A DNA stretch of 5,632 nucleotides from an uncultured Clostridia bacterium (GTDB taxonomy: Bacteria; Bacillota; Clostridia; TANB77; UBA1234), in the NCBI GenBank assembly GCA_947624765.1, contig CANQLS010000104.1, forward strand, positions 1 through 5,632, given 5' to 3'. A model generated the notes under the pieces. That model was given only the letters and a program-made list of their open reading frames with translations, searched no databases and was not told where the DNA came from. Every line of letters starts with the position of its first letter. Position 1 is the stretch's first letter. Positions 1 through 5,551 of the stretch are shown in pieces. The position numbers were made by a program, and so were the translations under genes.

Positions 1-8
1 GAGAAGAT

Positions 9-371
9 ATGACATATTTCCTTGAAAGAAAAGATACAAGTGTTTTCACTAAAGATTGTGTTGAAATGGAACGAAGTCATGAAGAATATGATAAAGATGG
101 TAATCAAATAAATAACAAGAACGTAAGCAGACTTCCGGATTGTCCTTTTTTGGCGAGGGAAGGTTCTGGTCTAACATTTATTAATGGTGATATGGATAGT
201 CTTAAGGAAACATCAGGACAAACAATAAGCATGGAGGAAGCTGCTAAAGCCAAGGAACAATTTAAAGAAAGAATTTCAAAAGACCCTAATGCTTATAGCA
301 AAGGTATGAAAAAATTATTTAAAGCTGCAGGATTAATGAGAGAAGACAGAGGAGCGGAAAAATCTGAATAG
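9..371 (+). CDS. Hypothetical protein, about 120 residues, 5' end uncertain
   Basis: I do not recognise this protein. It is a soluble, highly charged polypeptide with no signal peptide or membrane segment. Two cysteines occur (about residues 17 and 45), the second in a short PDCPF motif. The C-terminal third (about residues 75-115) is rich in Ala, Lys and Glu and probably helical. The ATG at 9 is only one possible start: the reading frame is open to the left edge, so the gene could begin outside the window. The GAGAAG at 1-6 lies only 2 nt before the ATG; a longer SD could lie just outside. The stop is at 369-371. The gene lies upstream of the ctsR promoter and is separated from it by a large hairpin, so it is probably not part of the heat-shock operon. 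The purine-rich composition and Lys/Glu usage match the neighbouring genes, which supports it being real. Confidence 0.72.
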   Translation: MTYFLERKDTSVFTKDCVEMERSHEEYDKDGNQINNKNVSRLPDCPFLAREGSGLTFINGDMDSLKETSGQTISMEEAAKAKEQFKERISKDPNAYSKGMKKLFKAAGLMREDRGAEKSE

Positions 372-402
372 TATTATATAAAATTTTTAGTAGTGAGATT
401 TG

Positions 403-462
403 AAGAGTGAATAGTAGATAGTTACCATGTTATTGTTATGGTAATAGTTGCTATTCACTCTT
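403..462. repeat. Long imperfect hairpin of the TGAATAG repeat family
   Basis: The outer arms 403-414 (AAGAGTGAATAG) and 451-462 are perfect 12-bp inverted repeats. The inner arms 421-428 and 438-445 pair over 8 bp with one G-U, leaving a 9-nt loop. The right half contains AATAGTTGCTATTCAC, closely related to the hairpins at 5267-5314 and 5399-5436. The structure lies between the first gene and the ctsR promoter and could stop transcription of the first gene, but only a weak T-rich run (TTTGTTGT) follows it, so a terminator role is uncertain. Confidence 0.7.
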
Positions 463-478
463 TGTTGTAAAAAAACTA

Positions 479-506
479 TTGACAGAATTTAAAATCGTGG
501 TATACT
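479..506 (+). promoter_or_regulatory. Sigma-A promoter of the ctsR operon
   Basis: A perfect -35 TTGACA lies at 479-484 and a -10 TATACT at 501-506, with a 16-bp spacer. The spacer is slightly short, but a TG at 498-499 makes an extended -10 (TGgTATACT). Transcription would begin near 512-514, just before the CtsR operator, giving a leader of about 40 nt before the ctsR start codon. Confidence 0.88.
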
Positions 507-516
507 ATAAATTGAA

Positions 517-533
517 AGTCAAAGAAAGTCAAA
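517..533 (+). promoter_or_regulatory. CtsR operator (heptad direct repeat)
   Basis: AGTCAAA GAA AGTCAAA is an exact fit to the known CtsR recognition sequence, two (A/G)GTCAAA heptads separated by NAN. It begins about 10 bp downstream of the -10 box, over the expected transcription start region, where a bound repressor would block RNA polymerase. It lies directly before ctsR, so the operon is expected to be autoregulated and induced by heat or protein damage. No second box was seen in the window. Confidence 0.95.
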
Positions 534-552
534 GTTAAAAGGAGATGAGTGC

Positions 553-999
553 GTGAGATTATCTGAAGTAATAGAACAATATATAAAAGATATGTTTTCG
601 GAAGATGGTGATTTTGTAGAGTTTGGTAGGAATGAATTAGCACAATATTTTAATTGTGTGCCTTCTCAAATTAACTATGTTATATCTACTAGATTTAATC
701 CAGAGCGTGGGTATTATGTAGAAAGCAGAAGGGGTGGAGGAGGCAATATAAAAATTAAACGTATTAATGTTACTAAGGACAAATACGTAATGCATATAAT
801 AAATTCAATAGAGCATGATTTAACACAACAAGATGCCGAAAACTTAATTCAAAATCTTTTTGAATATGAAGTTATATCCGACACAGAATATAAATTACTA
901 AGAGTAGCAACGAGTGATAAGGTTTTGAATTTGCCAAAAGAATATCGCGACTCAGTTCGTACTAGAATTTTTAAGAATATGATTTTAAATTTAATATAA
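553..999 (+). CDS. ctsR: CtsR, transcriptional repressor of class III stress genes
   Basis: CtsR is a dimeric winged-helix repressor of clp protease genes. The protein has 148 residues, close to the usual size of about 150. The DNA-binding domain covers about residues 1-72: the recognition part contains CVPSQINYVISTRF (35-48), followed by the family hallmark ERGYYVES and the glycine-rich wing RRGGGG (59-64). This wing enters the DNA minor groove and acts as a heat sensor in studied CtsR proteins. Arg60 appears to match the wing arginine that McsB phosphorylates in Geobacillus CtsR. Residues 77-148 form the C-terminal helical domain. The start is GTG at 553, preceded at 8 nt by AAAGGAG (538-544). 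The nearby ATG at 545 reads Met-Ser-Ala-stop and cannot be used. It is the first gene of the operon, 15 bp before mcsA, downstream of a perfect CtsR box, so it represses itself. Confidence 0.97.
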   Translation: MRLSEVIEQYIKDMFSEDGDFVEFGRNELAQYFNCVPSQINYVISTRFNPERGYYVESRRGGGGNIKIKRINVTKDKYVMHIINSIEHDLTQQDAENLIQNLFEYEVISDTEYKLLRVATSDKVLNLPKEYRDSVRTRIFKNMILNLI

Positions 1000-1014
1000 G
1001 GAAAGGTGATTATT

Positions 1015-1428
1015 ATGAAATGTCAAAACTGTGGTGAAAGAGATGCTAATGTAAGATATTATCAAAATATCAATGGTAGAAAACAGGAAGTTTTTTTATG
1101 TAGTGAATGTGCTGATGAACTAAATATAATGGATGGTTTTTCTAATTTTGATATGTTTTCAGATTTTCTTGGAGATTTTGGAGGATTACGTTTGTTAGAA
1201 ATGCCAAGATTATTAAGAATTAAAACACCAAGAATATTAGAAGATCAAAATTATTATGACCGAACAAATCCTGAATTGGAAGAGGCATTAAAAGATATAA
1301 CCAGCAGGAACAAAGGATTATCTAAAAAAGCAAAATTAGAAAAAGAATTGCAAGATTGTATTAAAGAAGAAAAATATGAGAGAGCTGCAGAGATTAGAGA
1401 TGAATTAAAAAAGATGAATGAGAATTAA
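1015..1428 (+). CDS. mcsA: McsA-like protein, short form with one zinc-finger module and a UVR domain
   Basis: In Bacillus, McsA is the zinc-binding activator of the arginine kinase McsB and a modulator of CtsR. This protein has 137 residues, against about 185 in Bacillus. It opens with a CXXC pair (C3, C6) and a second CXXC at C29 and C32, making one four-cysteine zinc site. It ends in a UVR motif (about residues 105-136, with KLEKELQDCIKEEKYERAAE), a helical hairpin also seen in UvrB/UvrC and in the ClpC middle domain. The centre (about 40-100) has no cysteines, so the second zinc module of full-length McsA is missing. The start is ATG at 1015, with GGAAAGGTGA (999-1008/9) as SD; a GTG at 1006 in the same frame lies inside that SD and is unlikely. 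It is co-transcribed with ctsR (15-bp gap) and is followed after 43 bp by clpC, with no mcsB between. Confidence 0.9.
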   Translation: MKCQNCGERDANVRYYQNINGRKQEVFLCSECADELNIMDGFSNFDMFSDFLGDFGGLRLLEMPRLLRIKTPRILEDQNYYDRTNPELEEALKDITSRNKGLSKKAKLEKELQDCIKEEKYERAAEIRDELKKMNEN

Positions 1429-1471
1429 AATAGAAAAATGTGGCAATAATGAGATAAGAAAGGAGTAAAAC

Positions 1472-3901
1472 ATGACATATAAATTTACAAAGAGGGCAGA
1501 GAATGCTATTATTGCAGCACAAGAAATTGCGGCAGAATTAGGGCATAACTATATTGGCACTGAACATTTATTAGCAGGACTTACACATGAAGGTACTGGT
1601 TTGGCAGCAAGAGTTTTGAATGCACAAGGTGTTACTGAAGAAAAAATAAAATTGTTAATTCAGGAATTTATTGGTGTAGCAGAACCGCTAAAGGAAGTAC
1701 CAGATGGTTTTACGCCAAGAACTAAGCGAGTAATTGAACTTAGTTTTATTGAAGCTAAAAGATTAAATAACAATTTTATAGGAACAGAACATTTGCTTTT
1801 AGGTATTATGAAAGAAGGAGATAGTGTTGCTTCTAGGATTTTAATGGAACTTGGGGTAGATATGCAAAAGCTATTTTCAGAATTAATGAAAACGCTTACA
1901 GATGAGACTATGTCTACAGGAACAAATACCAAAAAAACAAATAATTATAATCAAACGCCTACATTAAATCAATATGGAAAAGATTTAACTCAAGAAGCTA
2001 TTGATGGAAAATTAGATCCTATTGTTGGTAGAGAAAAAGAAATTGAAAGAATCGTTCAGATACTTAGTAGACGAACTAAAAATAATCCTTGTTTGATTGG
2101 TGAACCTGGCGTTGGTAAAACTGCAGTTGTAGAAGGACTTGCAGAGAAAATAACGGAAGGAGAAGTGCCGGAAACATTAAAAGAAAAAAGAGTTGTAAAT
2201 CTTGATGTTTCGTCAATGGTTGCTGGTGCAAAGTACAGAGGAGATTTTGAAGAACGTTTAAAAAAATGTTTACAAGAAATTAAAAAAGCTGGAAACGTAA
2301 TTTTATTTATCGATGAAATTCATACAATCGTAGGAGCTGGGGCTGCAGAAGGAGCAATAGATGCAGCAAATATTTTGAAACCACTTTTAGCAAGAGCAGA
2401 AATTCAAGTAATAGGTGCTACTACATTAAATGAGTATCGTAAATATATTGAGAAGGATGCAGCATTAGAAAGAAGATTTCAACCAATTCAAGTTGGTGAG
2501 CCAAGTATAGAAGAAACGATTGAAATTTTAAAAGGAATTCGTGATAAATATGAGGCACATCATAAAGTAAAAATTACAGATGAAGCAATTAAAGCAGCAG
2601 TAGAGCTTTCTTCAAGATATATTAACGATAGATATTTACCAGATAAAGCAATAGATTTAATGGATGAAGCGGCTTCAAAAGTAAAATTAAATTCTTTAAC
2701 TGCACCAAAAGAAGTAAAAAAGATTGAGGAAAAAATACAAGAGTGGATAAAAGAAAAAGAAGATGCTATTCATGCACAAGATTTTGAAAAAGCTGCTAAG
2801 CTAAGAGATAAAGAGCAAAAGGAAAGAGAGAAATTAGAAAAATTAAAAGTTGAATGGGAAAACAGAAATCAAATAGAAGAGATTAAAGTGACAGAGGAAG
2901 AAATTGCTGAGGTTGTATCAAACTGGACTGGAGTACCTGTTGTAAAATTAACTGAAGCAGAAACACAAAGACTTCGTAATTTAGAATCTGAGCTTCATAA
3001 ACGTGTTATCGGTCAAGAAGAAGCTTTAACTGCAGTTAGTAAAGCTATTCGTAGAGGACGTGTAGGCTTAAAGGATCCAAAAAGACCAATTGGTTCTTTC
3101 ATCTTTTTAGGGCCAACAGGAGTTGGAAAGACAGAAACATGCAAAGCATTGGCAGAGGCGTTATTTGGTGATGAAAATGCAATGATACGTGTAGATATGT
3201 CTGAATATATGGAGAAACACACTGTTTCAAAATTAATTGGTTCACCTCCAGGATATGTTGGATTTGAAGAAGGTGGTCAATTAACTGAGAAAGTAAGAAG
3301 AAAACCATATTCTGTTATTTTATTTGATGAAATAGAAAAAGCACATCCAGATGTATTTAATATTCTTCTTCAAATATTAGATGATGGCAGACTTACAGAT
3401 TCTCAAGGAAGGACAATAGATTTTAAGAATACAGTAATTATTATGACATCAAACCTTGGTGCTAGAAATATTGTAGAAAATAAAAAGATAGGATTTAATA
3501 GTTTAGATACTAAAGTTAAAAACGACGAAGAAATTAAAAATAATGTTATGTCAGAATTGAAAAAGGCATTTAAGCCAGAATTTTTAAATCGTGTTGATGA
3601 GATTATTGTATTTAAGCAATTAGATGAAAAGCAAGTTGCTGATATTGTTAATTTGATGTTAAAAGCTTCTACTGATAGATTACACGAGCGTAATATTAAG
3701 GTCAAAGTAAGTGATGAAATGAAAAAGCACATTGGTAAAAAAGGATTTGATCCAGTTTATGGTGCTCGTCCATTAAAGAGAGTTATTCAATCAGAAATAG
3801 AAGATAAATTAGCTGAAGAAATTTTAGATGGAAATATCAAAGATGGTGATAGCGTAACATTGGATTATGAAGATGATAAAGTCAAGGTAACAGTTGAATA
3901 A
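1472..3901 (+). CDS. clpC: ClpC, AAA+ unfoldase subunit of the ClpCP protease
   Basis: ClpC is a cytoplasmic hexameric ATPase that unfolds substrates and threads them into ClpP. The 809-residue protein is full length. Residues 1-145 hold the duplicated Clp-N domain (GTEHLL at 29-34 and 104-109; E31 and E106 match the phospho-arginine docking glutamates of Bacillus ClpC). AAA-1 has Walker A GEPGVGKT (210-217), Walker B VILFIDE (276-282), pore loop KYRG (254-257) and arginine finger region ALERRF (331-336). The middle domain (about 411-480) carries a UVR-like stretch, with F438 in the position of the resting-state contact of Bacillus ClpC. AAA-2 has Walker A GPTGVGKT (547-554), pore loop GYVG (594-597), Walker B VILFDE (615-620), sensor-1 Asn661, Arg707 and sensor-2 GAR (764-766). 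IGF at 673-675 is the ClpP-docking tripeptide, which separates it from ClpB. The ATG has the SD AGAAAGGAG, 6 nt upstream. It is the last gene of the CtsR operon. Confidence 0.98.
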   Translation: MTYKFTKRAENAIIAAQEIAAELGHNYIGTEHLLAGLTHEGTGLAARVLNAQGVTEEKIKLLIQEFIGVAEPLKEVPDGFTPRTKRVIELSFIEAKRLNNNFIGTEHLLLGIMKEGDSVASRILMELGVDMQKLFSELMKTLTDETMSTGTNTKKTNNYNQTPTLNQYGKDLTQEAIDGKLDPIVGREKEIERIVQILSRRTKNNPCLIGEPGVGKTAVVEGLAEKITEGEVPETLKEKRVVNLDVSSMVAGAKYRGDFEERLKKCLQEIKKAGNVILFIDEIHTIVGAGAAEGAIDAANILKPLLARAEIQVIGATTLNEYRKYIEKDAALERRFQPIQVGEPSIEETIEILKGIRDKYEAHHKVKITDEAIKAAVELSSRYINDRYLPDKAIDLMDEAASKVKLNSLTAPKEVKKIEEKIQEWIKEKEDAIHAQDFEKAAKLRDKEQKEREKLEKLKVEWENRNQIEEIKVTEEEIAEVVSNWTGVPVVKLTEAETQRLRNLESELHKRVIGQEEALTAVSKAIRRGRVGLKDPKRPIGSFIFLGPTGVGKTETCKALAEALFGDENAMIRVDMSEYMEKHTVSKLIGSPPGYVGFEEGGQLTEKVRRKPYSVILFDEIEKAHPDVFNILLQILDDGRLTDSQGRTIDFKNTVIIMTSNLGARNIVENKKIGFNSLDTKVKNDEEIKNNVMSELKKAFKPEFLNRVDEIIVFKQLDEKQVADIVNLMLKASTDRLHERNIKVKVSDEMKKHIGKKGFDPVYGARPLKRVIQSEIEDKLAEEILDGNIKDGDSVTLDYEDDKVKVTVE

Positions 3902-3920
3902 TGTAATGAAATAAAAAAAG

Positions 3921-3953
3921 AAGGTTCTTGTCCATATTGGAAAGAACCTTTTT
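3921..3953. terminator. Bidirectional Rho-independent terminator
   Basis: The arms AAGGTTCTT (3921-3929) and AAGAACCTT (3942-3950) form a perfect 9-bp stem with a 12-nt loop. On the plus strand a T run follows (3949-3953). On the minus strand the A-rich run 3913-3919 supplies an even longer U tract. It lies between the clpC stop and the stop of the converging DUF2442 gene and can serve both transcripts. Confidence 0.9.
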
Positions 3954-3968
3954 GATGAAATAAAATAA

Positions 3969-4241
3969 TCATTCGGAAATTGTTTCGCTACACTCATATA
4001 AATGCTCTGGTGCTATATCAATGCTATCATTCCAGCAGATACTGTCACCTTCTACCTTTACACTCATGAAAAAATTTAAATTTTTAAGTGGTGCATAAAT
4101 TTGCTTATCTAATAGAGGCAATGCATTATATATCTTTTTTTCGCCATTAATAAAAGTGATAGTAAGTGTATAATCTTTATTTGCTACTACAGAGATAACA
4201 ACCCATGCAGGTGACTTTCCTTTACAAATTTCATTACTCAA
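3969..4241 (-). CDS. DUF2442 domain protein
   Basis: This small protein of unknown function belongs to DUF2442 by pattern: an N-terminal beta-rich part with ITFINGEKKIYNALPLL (about residues 28-44), a central short helix, and the characteristic C-terminal SICWNDSIDIAPEHLYE (about 67-83). The fold of this family is known from the NE0471 N-terminal domain; a biochemical function is not established. I place the start at TTG 4241 (90 residues) because AGGAG lies 8 nt before it (4250-4254 on this strand). The ATG at 4262 would give 97 residues and overlap the upstream stop as ATGA, but it has no SD before it and would itself contain the AGGAG. Translational coupling from 4262 remains possible. It is the second gene of a two-gene unit with the DUF4160 gene and ends just before the shared terminator. 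Confidence 0.88.
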   Translation of the reverse strand: MSNEICKGKSPAWVVISVVANKDYTLTITFINGEKKIYNALPLLDKQIYAPLKNLNFFMSVKVEGDSICWNDSIDIAPEHLYECSETISE

Positions 4242-4258
4242 AATTATCACTCCTATCA

Positions 4259-4519
4259 TCATTTTAATGGATCTATTTTATATAATGGTTGTTCATGAAT
4301 AGCTAATTCCCAATTTGCGATTAGTTCGTCTTTGTGTAATTCAGCCCAAGCAGCTATAAATTTAACTTGTCTATTAGGCATTTCGCCTTCCAATATTTCA
4401 CCTTCTAAGTTGAATGTTGCTTTATACCCTTGATATTCTGCATGAAAATGTGGGGGATTGTGTTCACCATTATTGTACATTCTAATAATTATACCTAAAA
4501 ACATTGATATTGCTGGCAT
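4259..4519 (-). CDS. DUF4160 domain protein
   Basis: This 86-residue protein is recognisable as DUF4160 by its near-universal opening MPAISMFLGIIIRMY, the HNPPHFHAEYQGYKA block (about residues 20-34), and the AWAELHKDELIANWE block (about 58-72). The histidines in PPHFHAEY are the family's most conserved polar residues; whether they bind a metal or catalyse a reaction is not known. The start is ATG at 4519, preceded 6 nt upstream by a strong AAAGGAGGAG (4526-4535 on this strand). The frame stays open further upstream to 4693, but that extension is hydrophobic, AT-rich translation of the promoter region and lacks an SD. It is the first gene of the unit and is followed at once by the DUF2442 gene, a pairing often seen in bacterial genomes. 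A toxin-antitoxin or regulatory role is only a hypothesis. Confidence 0.9.
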   Translation of the reverse strand: MPAISMFLGIIIRMYNNGEHNPPHFHAEYQGYKATFNLEGEILEGEMPNRQVKFIAAWAELHKDELIANWELAIHEQPLYKIDPLK

Positions 4520-4580
4520 TTTTAACTCCTCCTTTAATATATGTTTACTAATAGCAATTATGCCATTGCTGTATAACAAT

Positions 4581-4609
4581 ATTGTAAAATATATTAAATA
4601 TTTTGTAAA
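4581..4609 (-). promoter_or_regulatory. Putative sigma-A promoter of the DUF4160-DUF2442 unit
   Basis: Read on the minus strand, TTTACA (4609-4604) and TACAAT (4586-4581) are separated by exactly 17 bp. Transcription would start near 4574, about 55 nt before the DUF4160 start codon. The -35 hexamer is itself one member of the phased TGTAA motif array. The surroundings are very AT-rich, so chance matches are likely and confidence is moderate. Confidence 0.55.
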
Positions 4610-4657
4610 TAAATTTGTTAAATTTTCTGTAACATTTTTGTAACATAAATGTAATAT
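4604..4657. repeat. Phased array of five TGTAA-type motifs (possible operator)
   Basis: TGTAAA (4604), TGTTAA (4616), TGTAACAT (4628), TGTAACAT (4639) and TGTAATAT (4650) start 12, 12, 11 and 11 bp apart; one further TGTAAA lies 21 bp to the left at 4583. On the minus strand these read as TTTACA, TTAACA, GTTACA, GTTACA and ATTACA. The spacing of about one helical turn puts every copy on the same face of the DNA. The layout resembles PhoP-type boxes of Bacillus (TT(A/C/T)ACA repeats at similar spacing), but no regulator gene is in the window. It lies between two divergent promoters. Confidence 0.5.
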
Positions 4658-4665
4658 AAAAAGTA

Positions 4666-4694
4666 TTGAAATTGCTATAATAAAATAATACAAT
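4666..4694 (+). promoter_or_regulatory. Putative promoter region of the 4732-5244 gene
   Basis: Two overlapping possibilities are visible. TTGAAA (4666-4671) and TACAAT (4689-4694) are spaced 17 bp apart, with a start near 4701. A consensus extended -10 TGcTATAAT occupies 4673-4681 but has no clear -35 at the right distance. Either would drive the rightward gene, with a leader of roughly 30-45 nt. Confidence 0.6.
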
Positions 4695-4731
4695 ATTATT
4701 GGTACAAAAGACGAAAGGAGAGAAGTATTTC

Positions 4732-5244
4732 ATGTGGAATGCAGAGATTAGACAGAAAATTATAGATGAATTAAAAGAAGAATTTTCAAGCATAGAAATT
4801 GAAACAAAAGCTTTTGAAAATCATTCCTATGTAGACTCTATTTATACACCATCGATATCTACTAATATGTTTAAACCAGTAACTAATGTACCAAATTATT
4901 ATGAAACTACTATTAATCGCACAAGAATGATACAGGGGATACCAGTTCATACAATTGCATTTGCAGATACTTTAGAACCCAAAAATATAAAGTTTGCTTA
5001 TGACACTGCACCCGTTGTTCATACAACATTATCCGCTAAAGAAGAAATATATGATATAACAAATTTGTTATCTAATAATAGTGGCGTTGAAATTCCTTTA
5101 ACTCCTGAAAAGCGTGGCGTAGCATTAGCGAAAAAAAATACATGGAAGGAAATCTTATTTTCTGATATTGATTGGAACCAAACAGCACAATCAATTAAGA
5201 AATTTTGTAATAAGCAGATTAGATTTGGAAAAATAAGCAATTAA
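4732..5244 (+). CDS. Hypothetical protein, 170 residues, unrecognised family
   Basis: I do not recognise the family. The protein is soluble, with no signal peptide or membrane helix. It begins with a charged amphipathic helix (about residues 4-27, IRQKIIDELKEEF), passes through a Ser/Thr/Asn/Tyr-rich, probably beta middle (about 30-100, with VPNYYETTINRTRMIQGIPVHT), and ends in a basic Trp/Lys-containing helical tail (about 135-167). One cysteine occurs, near residue 159. The start is ATG at 4732; AAAGGAG lies at 4714-4720, 11 nt upstream, a slightly long but usable spacing. An in-frame earlier start at 4699 would place that SD inside the gene and is unlikely. It is divergent from the DUF4160-DUF2442 unit and has its own promoter and terminator, so it appears monocistronic. 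Codon use is like that of its neighbours. It could be a fragment of a larger or mobile-element protein; nothing here shows that. Confidence 0.8.
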   Translation: MWNAEIRQKIIDELKEEFSSIEIETKAFENHSYVDSIYTPSISTNMFKPVTNVPNYYETTINRTRMIQGIPVHTIAFADTLEPKNIKFAYDTAPVVHTTLSAKEEIYDITNLLSNNSGVEIPLTPEKRGVALAKKNTWKEILFSDIDWNQTAQSIKKFCNKQIRFGKISN

Positions 5245-5266
5245 AAAATATTAGTAAAAGTAATAA

Positions 5267-5324
5267 TGAATAGTTGCGTGTGATTTTGTATTTAGATATT
5301 ACAGCAACTATTCACTATTTTTTT
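5267..5324 (+). terminator. Rho-independent terminator formed by a TGAATAGTTGC hairpin
   Basis: TGAATAGTTGC (5267-5277) and its exact complement (5304-5314) form an 11-bp stem, extended inward by TGT/ACA after a one-base bulge. A run of seven T follows at 5318-5324, with more T-rich sequence after it. Its position 22 bp after the stop at 5244 fits termination of that gene. The arm sequence is shared with the hairpins at 403-462 and 5399-5436. Confidence 0.75.
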
Positions 5325-5333
5325 GATTTTTTC

Positions 5334-5362
5334 TTGATATTTTGTATTGCTATTGATACAAT
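5334..5362 (+). promoter_or_regulatory. Putative sigma-A promoter of the pilin-like gene
   Basis: TTGATA (5334-5339) and TACAAT (5357-5362) are separated by exactly 17 bp. Transcription would begin near 5369 and give an unusually long leader of about 210 nt before the ATG at 5578, which contains two hairpins. Confidence 0.6.
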
Positions 5363-5398
5363 TATCTCATAAAAATGATTAGGGAGAAGTGAAAAATG

Positions 5399-5436
5399 AA
5401 TAGTTAGCACAGACGATAGTTTGGTGACTAACTATT
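5399..5436. repeat. Second downstream hairpin of the TGAATAGTT family
   Basis: AATAGTTAG (5399-5407) pairs perfectly with 5428-5436, and CAC (5408-5410) with GTG (5424-5426) across a single bulged A, leaving a 13-nt loop. No good T run follows directly, so it is more likely a dispersed palindromic repeat or leader structure than a terminator. Confidence 0.6.
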
Positions 5437-5510
5437 ACAATTTGCTTTTTGCATTTATTATTTTGCTATGACTTTTTGCGATGCTGAAAAATGGTGAGAA
5501 AACGTGTAGC

Positions 5511-5551
5511 GGTGGCCAGTGGCCGCCATAAAAGCTAACGATAATCGCTTT
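5511..5551 (+). promoter_or_regulatory. GC-rich double hairpin in the leader of the pilin-like gene
   Basis: GGTGGCC (5511-5517) and GGCCGCC (5521-5527) form a 7-bp stem with one G-U and an AGT triloop. Directly after, AAAGC (5531-5535) and GCTTT (5547-5551) form a 5-bp stem with an 11-nt loop. The second stem ends about 7-12 nt before two AGGAG sequences (5558-5562, 5563-5567). The block stands out from the AT-rich surroundings. It could be a cis-regulatory RNA, but I could not match it to a known riboswitch class. Confidence 0.4.

Noticed and set aside
545..556. ATG at 545 as the ctsR start
   Set aside because: It reads Met-Ser-Ala-stop in a different frame; the GTG at 553 has a good SD and gives the full CtsR protein.
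1660..1932. Minus-strand open frame inside clpC
   Set aside because: It is antisense to the well-conserved Clp-N domain, has no SD and no recognisable product. The same holds for the minus-strand frames at 3013-3308 and 3403-3732.
4458..4643. Plus-strand open frame over the DUF4160 start and promoter region
   Set aside because: It is antisense to DUF4160, has no SD, and its hydrophobic Ile/Phe-rich product reflects AT-rich sequence. The minus-strand frame at 4548-4793 is rejected for the same reasons.
4604..4657. CRISPR-like repeat array
   Set aside because: Units of about 8 bp at 11-12 bp steps are far too short for CRISPR repeats and spacers, and no cas gene is present.
4520..4693. N-terminal hydrophobic extension of the DUF4160 protein
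   Set aside because: It would look like a membrane segment, but it has no SD, crosses the probable promoter, and the family-typical start MPAISMF at 4519 has a strong SD.
5019..5240. Minus-strand open frame opposite the 4732-5244 gene
   Set aside because: It has no SD or promoter and no family resemblance; it lies fully within a better-supported gene.
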